Below are positions 8,661-16,578 of a stretch of DNA of 64,000 bases, piece after piece; the stretch's first letter is position 1, and every line of letters begins with the position of its first letter. Below the pieces are notes generated by a model that saw only the letters and a program-made list of their open reading frames with translations, did not search any database and was not told where the DNA came from. This DNA comes from Clostridium sp. (GTDB lineage: Bacteria; Bacteroidota; Bacteroidia; Bacteroidales; Muribaculaceae). The position numbers and the translations under genes are program-made. Where the stretch lies: contig JAMPBQ010000008.1 in the NCBI GenBank assembly GCA_023666615.1, forward strand, positions 1 through 64,000, read 5' to 3'.

Positions 8661-9844
8661 AAAGGCTATCATATGCAATCATTTCGCTCCTGTGCGCCTG
8701 CGCATTCGCATCGGCCTCATCGCTGGACAGCATTCCGCCCGGCTTCAGCCGCCCGCTGTCGTGGAGCGTTGGCGCAGAGGGTAATCCCGCCTTGATTCCC
8801 GGCACTTGCGGCTTCATCAAGGGCGACAACCCGGAATCTAAAATAATCAAGTCCGGATTTTCAGGCTATCTGCGAGCGGATTTCAGCTTCGCCCCGACCA
8901 CGAAGCAAGGCATGCTTTACCATGGCCTTTACCAAGGCGTTGGGGTGGGGGTGAATACATTCTTCTCCAATTCGCTTTTGGGAACGCCCGTTTCGGCATT
9001 CGTGTACCAAGGGGCGCCCATCGCGCATCTCTCCTCAAGGCTTTGGCTGGGGTATGAATGGCGATTTGGCGCGGCTTTTGGATGGAAGCGTCATGATGCG
9101 GAGGCCGACGACAACAATGCGGCCATCAGCACATCAGCCACGGCATTGCTTGGCATCGGCCTTAAGCTTCACTACGACATTTCCGATCGTTGGCGCCTTT
9201 CCCTCGGCGTTAACGGAACGCACTATTCCAACGGCAATACGTCATGGCCCAACGCCGGCTTAAACGCCATTGGCGCCACCATAGGCATAGCCTATGCTCT
9301 GAATCCACAGCCGCTGCGCGAAGAGACACCCTCATGGCTTGAGGAAGAGGCCGACCGCGGAGGCTGGATTTGCGACATTGTGGTATACGGAGCTTGGCGC
9401 AAGCGCGCCACCAGGGCCCCGGATTTTCCGCAGATGTGCCCCGGAAAGTTTGGCGTGGCCGGCCTGCAGTTCTCTCCGCTGCGCAGGCTCAACCGCTGGG
9501 TGGCCGTCGGGCCGTCCCTTGACTTGCAATGGGATGAGAGCGCGGGACTTGACCCTTACTGGATGGAGGGCACTACCGGCGAAGACATAAAATTCGCGAG
9601 ACCGCCCTTTGGCAAGCAAATCAGCATGGGCGCTTCAGCCCACGCTGAGCTCACGACGCCAATCTTCTCGGTGAACGCCGGCCTTGGCTATGACTTCGTT
9701 TGCCCAAAAGGGGACAAGAGATTCTACCAATCATTGACGCTGAAGGCATTCCTCACCAACTATCTTTTCCTCAACGTAGGCTATCGGCTTGGCGATTTCA
9801 AAGACCCGCAGAATCTGATGCTGGGCCTTGGCCTAAGGCTTTGA
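8657..9844 (+). CDS. PagL-like lipid A deacylase / acyloxyacyl hydrolase family
   Basis: This 395-residue outer-membrane protein has a signal peptide (first 20 residues) and alternating strands ending in LMLGLGLRL, as in beta-barrels. The segment THYSNGNTSWPNAGLN at about 188-203 matches the PagL active-site region, where a His and a Ser (H189, S191) form the catalytic centre and a PNxGxN follows. PagL removes the 3-O-acyl chain of lipid A. It is about twice the length of classical PagL; the C-terminal 190 residues form extra strands of unknown role. It is coupled to the upstream lipoprotein gene by a 4-bp overlap. Confidence 0.75.
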   Translation: MKRLSYAIISLLCACAFASASSLDSIPPGFSRPLSWSVGAEGNPALIPGTCGFIKGDNPESKIIKSGFSGYLRADFSFAPTTKQGMLYHGLYQGVGVGVNTFFSNSLLGTPVSAFVYQGAPIAHLSSRLWLGYEWRFGAAFGWKRHDAEADDNNAAISTSATALLGIGLKLHYDISDRWRLSLGVNGTHYSNGNTSWPNAGLNAIGATIGIAYALNPQPLREETPSWLEEEADRGGWICDIVVYGAWRKRATRAPDFPQMCPGKFGVAGLQFSPLRRLNRWVAVGPSLDLQWDESAGLDPYWMEGTTGEDIKFARPPFGKQISMGASAHAELTTPIFSVNAGLGYDFVCPKGDKRFYQSLTLKAFLTNYLFLNVGYRLGDFKDPQNLMLGLGLRL

Positions 9845-9855
9845 CGCCTGCACTG

Positions 9856-10239
9856 TCAATGGCTGGAAAATTGATTGCATAGGGCTGCGCCGGCGAAGCA
9901 TGCGCAGATGCCCAGCGCAACGCTCAGGGCTATGTAGCATGCGCAGAGAAAAATATCGCCTTGGCGGATCATCTCGACATTGTCGTTGCTGAAGGTGGAG
10001 AAAGTGGTGAAGCCTCCGCAGAGGCCGGCGGTCAGAAACAGGCGAGTTTCGGCAGAGAGCCCCATCTTGGCCGAAAGGGCATAAAACAGCCCTATCAGGA
10101 AGCTGCCGACAACGTTAACCGTGAACGTAGCCCAAGGGAAATTATATAACGCAATTTTCTCATGCATCAGCATCTGCACACCATAGCGCAAAACGCTGCC
10201 GAGCCCTCCGCCCAAAAATACCGCAATCAACTCTTTCAT
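9856..10239 (-). CDS. crcB: Fluoride channel CrcB/Fluc
   Basis: This 127-residue, four-helix membrane protein starts at the ATG at 10237-10239 (MKELIAVFLGGGLGSVLRYG). The frame upstream lacks coding character. It carries the family marks GGGLGSVLRYG near the start and GFTTFSTFSND in the third helix, whose Phe residues line the fluoride path. Fluc proteins are dual-topology dimers that export fluoride. The gene stands alone, convergent with the PagL-like gene 11 bp away. No crcB riboswitch could be recognised upstream. Confidence 0.92.
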   Translation of the reverse strand: MKELIAVFLGGGLGSVLRYGVQMLMHEKIALYNFPWATFTVNVVGSFLIGLFYALSAKMGLSAETRLFLTAGLCGGFTTFSTFSNDNVEMIRQGDIFLCACYIALSVALGICACFAGAALCNQFSSH

Positions 10240-10392
10240 AACAAATCCATTATCAATCCCGCCGCCACGGCAACCCGCCGCCCGGCATATCCGCCGCAAA
10301 ATTACACCTTTTTTTCCCCCCAACCAAATCGGGCAATCAAAATTATTGCGCAATGTTTTCGAGATGAAACGCATCGGTGTTCTTGCAAAAGG

Positions 10393-11973
10393 CTATATCA
10401 GGTGCGTTACGTTGATTTTCTTGTACTTGCTGCCAATGCCGAGGGCGAAGGCCATTTGGTCCTTGATGATCAGCTCCCCTTTTTGGAGGCCTGCGATGGC
10501 GGCGCGGATCTCCTGAAGCTCCGAACCGCTGACACCGAAAAGGTCTTTGATGACCTTATCGTCGATGGTCTGCTGCTTCATAATTAGCGGATATTGGGCA
10601 TTGGCGTAGAAGTCGAAGCCTTTATTCTTGAAGTCACTCATGTTTTGGGTGGCCAGGATAATGCTCAAACCCTTGTTGCGGCCCACGGCAATAAGATTGC
10701 GGAGCGGACGGTTGTCGAAGCTCAGCATATAATGCGCCTCGTCGATGATGGAGAAATGACGTATCTGCACCACATCGTCATTGATGGCTTGCTTGTCAAG
10801 CTGCTCATAGATGTTGTTGAGTTTCGACATCAGGAAGTACACTATAGCTTTAGCTATCGGTCCATCTTTGGGATAGCCGTCCATCTTTACGATAAAACTC
10901 TCGCCCACTAGATCGGCCTTGTCCTCGGTGTCGAAGATATTGGCGCGGACGAGCTGCTTCAAGATAGACGAAACGGAATCGTCCTTTTCAGGGTCCTTCA
11001 TTCGTGCCTGATACTCTTTGAGAAGGTCGGGGAACGTGATTGGCGCGCCGTTTGTCTTCTTGTAACATTCAACAATAGCCTCGCTGAGGCGGTTGCCCAT
11101 ATTGGAGCTTGTTGACATGCGCGCAAGCGATTCCAATGCGGAGGCCATCTCAGTTGAATAGAGATTTATTTCATTGATGGTTCTGCCGGTGAAGTCCTTG
11201 AATGGTGTGAAAGGCAGCGGAGCCTCAATCGGATTAAGTATCGCCGAACGGTCCACGTCAAACAGCGACAGCCAGTTATTGTTCTGAATGTCGGTGAACT
11301 CCCCTTTGTAGTCGAACAAAAGGAAGTTGACCGGGTAGGCGCTCTCCGAGGATATCGAGCGAATTTGCTGCATCAGCACGGCAAGCAGATTAGTCTTGCC
11401 CGACCCCGTTGCGCCGGCAATGATGATTTGCGAATTGGTAATGGCGCGGCTGTTGATGTCGAGCGTGGCCTCCATCTCAGCATCACCGTAGTCGCCGATA
11501 AGCAGATTGAGCGCGGGAATATCTTTGGCAAGAGCGACTTTGCCACCCGATGCAAAAAGATAATTTTCAAGTCCGTTGTCGGCAAGAAGCATATCTCGTC
11601 CGCGATACATTTCCGCTCCGATTATGCGTGACAAGACACGGTTGTTTGTCAAATCGAGCGATGTATCGTGATAGCGCAATTTTATCAAGGCGGAATATAG
11701 GGGAGCGAGTTCTTGATGCGTAAAGAAGCTTGGCACAAAGCGATTCCCCTGATGCAGCTTAATTGACTCTACAAATTCCTCTCCGCGCTTGCCTGGAGCA
11801 GAAAGCCCGACAAGCAAACAGATGCGCATAAGCTTGTTATTCTGAATATTGTATCTACGTTCATTGCCTGCCGCACGCGATAGGTTGATAAACGATTCAA
11901 GCTTATCCTTAATCGGAGCGAATTCAGCATTGAAATTCTCCGGCACATAAATATCTCCAAATTGCAGTGGCAT
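10393..11973 (-). CDS. HerA/FtsK-type ATPase with possible DndE-like N-terminus
   Basis: The product has 526 residues. About residues 20-135 resemble the small Dnd protein DndE (NKLMRICLLVGLSAP, then LAPLYSALIKLRYHD and IIGAEMYRGRDMLL); this is pattern recall and needs a profile search. A HerA-like DUF87 motor follows: Walker A GATGSGKT at 187-194, LLFDYKGEF, and Walker B FSIIDEAHYML, then LATQNMSDF. HerA motors form hexamers that move DNA and often pair with nucleases or SMC-like proteins. It is the last gene of the five-gene island, 4 bp after the DndD-like gene. It resembles DptH of Dnd restriction systems in role, but not clearly in domain order. Confidence 0.75.
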   Translation of the reverse strand: MPLQFGDIYVPENFNAEFAPIKDKLESFINLSRAAGNERRYNIQNNKLMRICLLVGLSAPGKRGEEFVESIKLHQGNRFVPSFFTHQELAPLYSALIKLRYHDTSLDLTNNRVLSRIIGAEMYRGRDMLLADNGLENYLFASGGKVALAKDIPALNLLIGDYGDAEMEATLDINSRAITNSQIIIAGATGSGKTNLLAVLMQQIRSISSESAYPVNFLLFDYKGEFTDIQNNNWLSLFDVDRSAILNPIEAPLPFTPFKDFTGRTINEINLYSTEMASALESLARMSTSSNMGNRLSEAIVECYKKTNGAPITFPDLLKEYQARMKDPEKDDSVSSILKQLVRANIFDTEDKADLVGESFIVKMDGYPKDGPIAKAIVYFLMSKLNNIYEQLDKQAINDDVVQIRHFSIIDEAHYMLSFDNRPLRNLIAVGRNKGLSIILATQNMSDFKNKGFDFYANAQYPLIMKQQTIDDKVIKDLFGVSGSELQEIRAAIAGLQKGELIIKDQMAFALGIGSKYKKINVTHLI

Positions 11974-11977
11974 GGCG

Positions 11978-13978
11978 TTAATCGTTTAATTCAATTCCAA
12001 AATAGCCGTCGCTGACGGTGGTTTTCTGTTCCTCCACATCTCGGTGAAGCGTGAATGTCTTTGATATGAAGGCTTCGAGCTTCTTATAGTCACTATCAGG
12101 GCGCACCTCCGATGTAGTGCAAAGAAGGATGGTCTGCTCAGCAAGATTGGGGAAGTATTCCTCAAACAGCATTTCACGGCTCTCATTGTCGAGAACGCCC
12201 ATCACGGTGTCAATCATCACCGGCGGGTTATAGTCACCGAGGTTGCGAAGCACCTTAAGCAAGACTTGGATAAAGATTTGCTTCGAGGCGGCATTGAGCT
12301 GATTAAGTGAAATTTCATTTCCTTTGGCATGGAAAATCTTGATGTTGAAGTTTTCCATGCTGTCGCTCAACTCTACACGCCCGATGTGGCCCTTGTAGGA
12401 CACAAGCAAACGGTTGAGCTGCTGCTGCATCTCGCTTTCAATCTGCGCTTTCTTCTTTTTGAGAAGCGAGTCGGCCACTTTCTCAAAAAATGGCTTGAGC
12501 TTTACCAGGGTGTCATACTTCAAATCCGGCTCTTGCTGTATCTGCACATCGTAGCGGTGGATGCGGTTTTCAAGCTTCTGTATTTCCTGTTTGAGCTGCC
12601 CCTCCTGTATCTTGCTCTTTTCGACCTTGTGCTTGCTTTCCTCAAATGTAGAGATGATATATTCATTTCCGCCGGCCCGCGTCTGCTCCAAATTTTTGTG
12701 CTCGGTGCGCAATTCCTCGATAGTTGCCAACAGCACTTCGAGGTCTTGACGCTGACGATACAGAGCGATAAACTGATTGTTTGAGCCTCGGTTGACAAGT
12801 GATTTCAAAGCAGCTATCTCAGCGGAGTCGAGATAGTCAAACGGGTCCTGGCGATTGGTGGAGTTCTGAACTGCCACCATGTGTTTCACCACGTTTTCTT
12901 CATCAACGTCAGGCGAACAAAGCGACAACTCTTTGAGGTAGTCGATTATCTTGACAGTGACATCCCGGAGGGTTTCGAGTGGATATGCCCCGGTGCTCGA
13001 CTGCTGAAGCTCTTGCTTGATGCGGAGGATATTGTTGATTTCAACCGATAGGTTTGCCGCTATTTTAGGCAAGAAAACATTGAGTTCAATGTTTTCCATA
13101 AAGCCTTTTATGTCATCGGCATAAGTGGCGGCACGTCTTACAATATCATCAATGCGCACTCCGATGTCGGTGATACGCTTGTTGAGAGCGGCACTCTGTT
13201 GTGCGCCATCTTTGGCTTTCTGATACTCGGTTTCCATCGAGGTCAGATATTTATACAGAGTGTCTTGCTCGGCCACGCAAGCATTGAGGTCAGCCACAAG
13301 TTTTTCCTTTTGGCTTACAAGCTCGTTATATTCAGCGGCTTCTTGCTCGGCTTGAAGTCGCAGTTGCGCCCACTCCTGTTGCAGACGTTCGGCGGCTCGG
13401 CGGAGTTGCAGATATTTTTTGAAGCCAAGCACATTCTCGAAGTTGTCGCGAATGGTTTGAGCGAACACATTCTTTTTAAGAAGTTCGCTCGACTGCATGG
13501 CATCAAAAAGGAAATACTGGCTCAACTCCTGAGGGAGATTGGCCTTGATGATTTTGTTTACCTCTTGCTCAGCGCGGATGCGCTCTTTGGCTGGAGTCAT
13601 CGACCCATAGACAAAGACGTTGCCGTTCATGTTCAGGTTGACGCTTTCGAGCGGCTTGCCTGCCGGATTGAGCACGTAGGTGCGCCTAAGCTTATAGACC
13701 TGCTCCTGGCCAAGCACCTTGCCGGCAAACTTAATTTCAAGCACGATTTCGGGCTTGACTTTGCCGACAGCACCTTGATTGAGCAGTTCCATAAAGTGCT
13801 CGCGGTTCTCGATTTTGAGGCCATAGAGCGCACCGCTTATGGCTTCAAACAAGGTGGTCTTACCGCCACCGTTTGAACCTCCGATTAGGATAATCGGGCG
13901 TTCCTCGTCAACGCTCAAATCGAGGTCGAGGTCAAGATAAGTCTTGTAGTTGCTGACTTTGATTCTCTGTATAAGCAT
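11978..13978 (-). CDS. DndD-like SMC/Rad50-family ATPase
   Basis: This 666-residue ABC ATPase has head halves at both ends. Walker A GGSNGGGKT is at 33-41. A long coiled-coil middle spans about 195-470. The C-terminal head has PPVMIDTVMGVLD, then EEYFPNLAEQTILLCTTSEV. That C-terminal block matches DndD closely, where it reads roughly IDTPLGRLD then YFP and LLST. DndD acts with DndC/DndE in phosphorothioation, or in related defence sets. No CxxC zinc hook is seen. The usual LSGGQ signature is weak (LNAASKQ). The gene follows the 72-aa gene by 11 bp and precedes the HerA gene. No DndA, B or C is in the window. Confidence 0.82.
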   Translation of the reverse strand: MLIQRIKVSNYKTYLDLDLDLSVDEERPIILIGGSNGGGKTTLFEAISGALYGLKIENREHFMELLNQGAVGKVKPEIVLEIKFAGKVLGQEQVYKLRRTYVLNPAGKPLESVNLNMNGNVFVYGSMTPAKERIRAEQEVNKIIKANLPQELSQYFLFDAMQSSELLKKNVFAQTIRDNFENVLGFKKYLQLRRAAERLQQEWAQLRLQAEQEAAEYNELVSQKEKLVADLNACVAEQDTLYKYLTSMETEYQKAKDGAQQSAALNKRITDIGVRIDDIVRRAATYADDIKGFMENIELNVFLPKIAANLSVEINNILRIKQELQQSSTGAYPLETLRDVTVKIIDYLKELSLCSPDVDEENVVKHMVAVQNSTNRQDPFDYLDSAEIAALKSLVNRGSNNQFIALYRQRQDLEVLLATIEELRTEHKNLEQTRAGGNEYIISTFEESKHKVEKSKIQEGQLKQEIQKLENRIHRYDVQIQQEPDLKYDTLVKLKPFFEKVADSLLKKKKAQIESEMQQQLNRLLVSYKGHIGRVELSDSMENFNIKIFHAKGNEISLNQLNAASKQIFIQVLLKVLRNLGDYNPPVMIDTVMGVLDNESREMLFEEYFPNLAEQTILLCTTSEVRPDSDYKKLEAFISKTFTLHRDVEEQKTTVSDGYFGIELND

Positions 13979-13989
13979 GGTGAGGAAAT

Positions 13990-14208
13990 TTATTGTTTAA
14001 TCTTTTGTATGGCTGCACGGATGATTTCTTCCGTGGAGGCATCGTCAATTTCTATCACGTCAACTTTCCTGGCGTGGTAGACTTTGAGAATTTCCTCGCT
14101 CAGCCAATCAAAGTCAATACCCTCGGCATCGCAAATGGCCTCAATCATCGAGAGGTCATCTTTGCGTATGCCATAATGCACGAATTTTTGGTCTATACCT
14201 TTGCTCAT
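13990..14208 (-). CDS. Small protein of a DNA-modification defence system
   Basis: This 72-residue, acidic, helical protein lies between the helicase and the DndD-like genes, 3 bp and 11 bp away. It contains FVHYGIRKDDLSMIEAICD and then GIDFDWLSEEILKVYH, and ends in EEIIRAAIQKIKQ. I recall small proteins of this sort being annotated beside DndD-like genes and methylases as modification-system associated, but no biochemical role is known to me. It has no signal peptide, metal motif or DNA-binding motif. Tight spacing makes it an integral part of the operon, perhaps an adaptor. Confidence 0.72.
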   Translation of the reverse strand: MSKGIDQKFVHYGIRKDDLSMIEAICDAEGIDFDWLSEEILKVYHARKVDVIEIDDASTEEIIRAAIQKIKQ

Positions 14209-14211
14209 GGT

Positions 14212-16578
14212 TTATGCTTGTTGGGGATAGAAACTGCTCCAGTTTAACGTGTCGGTTGTGTTCTCGATAGGCAGTGGCGAATAGAGCCAGTTTGAGCCTT
14301 GATGCAAGATAATGCCTCCGGCGAGTGGTTGCTCGGCGGTGGAGTTTTCTTTCATGTATTGCAGCAGCGCGTTATGTTTGTCAGCGGCAAAAATATCGCT
14401 CCCGGCACTCTTTGTGTCAAAGAGATAGATATGACCGTTTTTCATGCGGATAACGAAGTCCACATAGAAAAGCGCCTTTTCGCCGCCCTCGCCTTTGGAG
14501 TATTCAACGGCATAGTGTTGCTTGCCGTTATCGCCGTTCTTATACCACCAGTCGATATATTGAGAGTTGGCTTCGAGGAAGTCAATAAACTCTTTCTCGG
14601 GATTTGATGCGGAGTTGAGCTGTATGAACGGCAGCAGCGCATGGTTCTCGCCCGGAGCCACGCGGTTTGTGTCGGCATCATATACGCGCTCTGCCGGTAC
14701 TTCCCACTCGTGTTCTTTATAGACGCGAGAGGCTGCGGCTTTGGCTGCGGCAACCTGACGCTTTCGGGCATACTTTTCGAGGGCTGTTTCAAGCAGACGG
14801 TCAAACTTGGGTCTGTTCTCGTGATACAGCACAAGTTTCTTGGCATCGGTTTCATAGATGCCGAAGAAGTCTGCGATAAGCTCGGTCAGGTAGGCAGCGA
14901 TTTTGTCGGTGCGACCTTTGCGTTCAAACTGCCCTCCCTTGCCGTCGATATAGGCGATGAAAACGCCGTCAATCTCGCCGGTTGTTCGGGCGAATTTCGC
15001 ACGATCCACGGTCAGGGTCTGCACTTCGTTTTGGAAGTGTACGTCCTTGGGGATTTCGATATTGATGGTTTTCACATCGAGGCGCAACTGATTTTGCACT
15101 CTGCGACGATTTTCATTGATTGTATCATCATCTGTTTCAGGCAGAGGCACAAAATCATCGTCTTCACCGCGCATGGCTGCGAGTTCCGCAATCGAGAAAA
15201 GCCCTGCGCCCTGTTTGAGCCGCCAAAAATCTGTGGCGGTGTCGTACAGAACGGTGCGGAAGTCGGAATTTAAGACGTTACGGTCAACGTTCGGTCGCTC
15301 GGCATATACGGCTTTGAGCGACACGTTGTGCAGTTCGGCACGACGATAGGCGGTGAGCGTATTGCTCAATATATAATTGGCATCGGCAGTGACGATGTTG
15401 ATTTTCTCTTTGGCGATGTCGGTATAGACGTAGCCGATATTGAGCAATTCGTTGGGATAATGCTTCTGCTCAGGCATGCGCAGGATGCGGCCTACGGTCT
15501 GAATGGTGAACTGGTCGCTTGACAGTTTGCGGAAGATGAGCAGTACGGCAGCTCGCGGACAGTCCCAACCGAGGGCGATGGCCTCTTTGAAAAGTAGCGC
15601 TTGCGCCAGGTTGTCGGGCTTTTCAAGTCCGGCAAGATTCTCCTTTTCATTGGCGAGCCACACGGCAAGTTTGCCGTTTTCGGTGGTGATGTTGCACATC
15701 ACTTTCAGGTAGGTTTTCACCTGTTCGGCAACTTCCTCGTCCTCGGCGGTCATGCTCTCCTTTTTATCGTTGGGGAGCTGAATCAGAAGCAGCGGATTGA
15801 TGTTTATGCCGAGATCTTTGTAGGCTTGGGCTATCTGATTGCGCTTTTCGAGGGACACCTTGATAAGTCGCTCGTTCATAGCCAGGACATCCTCAGAGGC
15901 GTTGACATCAATATCGGGATTGAGCACCACCTCTTTCTTTATCATTTCGGCATCAATCACGTCGCGGCGGTTAACCTTTACTCGCTCGTCGGGGTGCGTC
16001 GTCTTGGGCGTAGCCGAGATGCGCAGTTCCACTGCCGGATTGATGCGGTCAAGCACGGCCTTTGTTTTGTCGGCGGTGTTCGACCAAAACATATGTTCTT
16101 CGTCGATGATGGCCAAAATCGGAAGTCCGAGTTCCTGTTGTGTGCGTCGGGTTATCTCGTAGAGCGATGCGGAGCTTTCGCTGTCGCGCACCATTATGTT
16201 CTTGTCCTTGTTGACGCTCTCCCAGTTCACGAAAAGGATTTCGCCCGGTTGGATGCCCTCGCTCTGGTCGAGTTCATCAAACATTACGGGCTGGAGTTTC
16301 CGGGTTTCAGCGAAAGCACCTTTCAGGCTCATGTAGCTTTGCAGATGCAGTTTGCGAGGTGCAAACCAAATGAAAGCGCACTCTTTGTGGCGTGTGTCGC
16401 CACGCGATTTCAATTCATCGACTATGTTGGCGAGCGTTTGGCAAGCCATGACGGTTTTACCGGCACCGGTGGGAGCCTCGAAAACAACTTTGCGGCGGTT
16501 GCCGCCTACATTCAATAGCTTGACAACTTTTTCGGTGAGTTCGCCTACTGCGTCCTGTTGATATTTAAGCGTTTTCAT
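14212..16578 (-). CDS. DEAD/DEAH helicase-nuclease, type III Res-like
   Basis: The 788-residue product resembles the Res subunit of type III restriction enzymes. Superfamily 2 helicase motifs are plain: Walker A APTGAGKT at 35-42, motif II DEEH at 159-162, motif III SATP at 188-191, and a late motif VGRILRMPEQ. Near the C-terminus, YVDFVIRMKNGHIYLFDTKS holds a PD-(D/E)xK-type nuclease pattern (D707, D721, K723). Type III Res translocates or signals along DNA and cuts when two unmethylated sites meet. Its ATG overlaps the stop of the mod-like gene by 4 bp, so they are coupled. It is shorter than many Res proteins (900-1000). Confidence 0.85.
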   Translation of the reverse strand: MKTLKYQQDAVGELTEKVVKLLNVGGNRRKVVFEAPTGAGKTVMACQTLANIVDELKSRGDTRHKECAFIWFAPRKLHLQSYMSLKGAFAETRKLQPVMFDELDQSEGIQPGEILFVNWESVNKDKNIMVRDSESSASLYEITRRTQQELGLPILAIIDEEHMFWSNTADKTKAVLDRINPAVELRISATPKTTHPDERVKVNRRDVIDAEMIKKEVVLNPDIDVNASEDVLAMNERLIKVSLEKRNQIAQAYKDLGININPLLLIQLPNDKKESMTAEDEEVAEQVKTYLKVMCNITTENGKLAVWLANEKENLAGLEKPDNLAQALLFKEAIALGWDCPRAAVLLIFRKLSSDQFTIQTVGRILRMPEQKHYPNELLNIGYVYTDIAKEKINIVTADANYILSNTLTAYRRAELHNVSLKAVYAERPNVDRNVLNSDFRTVLYDTATDFWRLKQGAGLFSIAELAAMRGEDDDFVPLPETDDDTINENRRRVQNQLRLDVKTINIEIPKDVHFQNEVQTLTVDRAKFARTTGEIDGVFIAYIDGKGGQFERKGRTDKIAAYLTELIADFFGIYETDAKKLVLYHENRPKFDRLLETALEKYARKRQVAAAKAAASRVYKEHEWEVPAERVYDADTNRVAPGENHALLPFIQLNSASNPEKEFIDFLEANSQYIDWWYKNGDNGKQHYAVEYSKGEGGEKALFYVDFVIRMKNGHIYLFDTKSAGSDIFAADKHNALLQYMKENSTAEQPLAGGIILHQGSNWLYSPLPIENTTDTLNWSSFYPQQA

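Noticed and set aside
10240..10392. Fluoride riboswitch upstream of crcB
   Set aside because: I could not find the conserved crcB motif blocks; the sequence is simple GCC-rich repeats.
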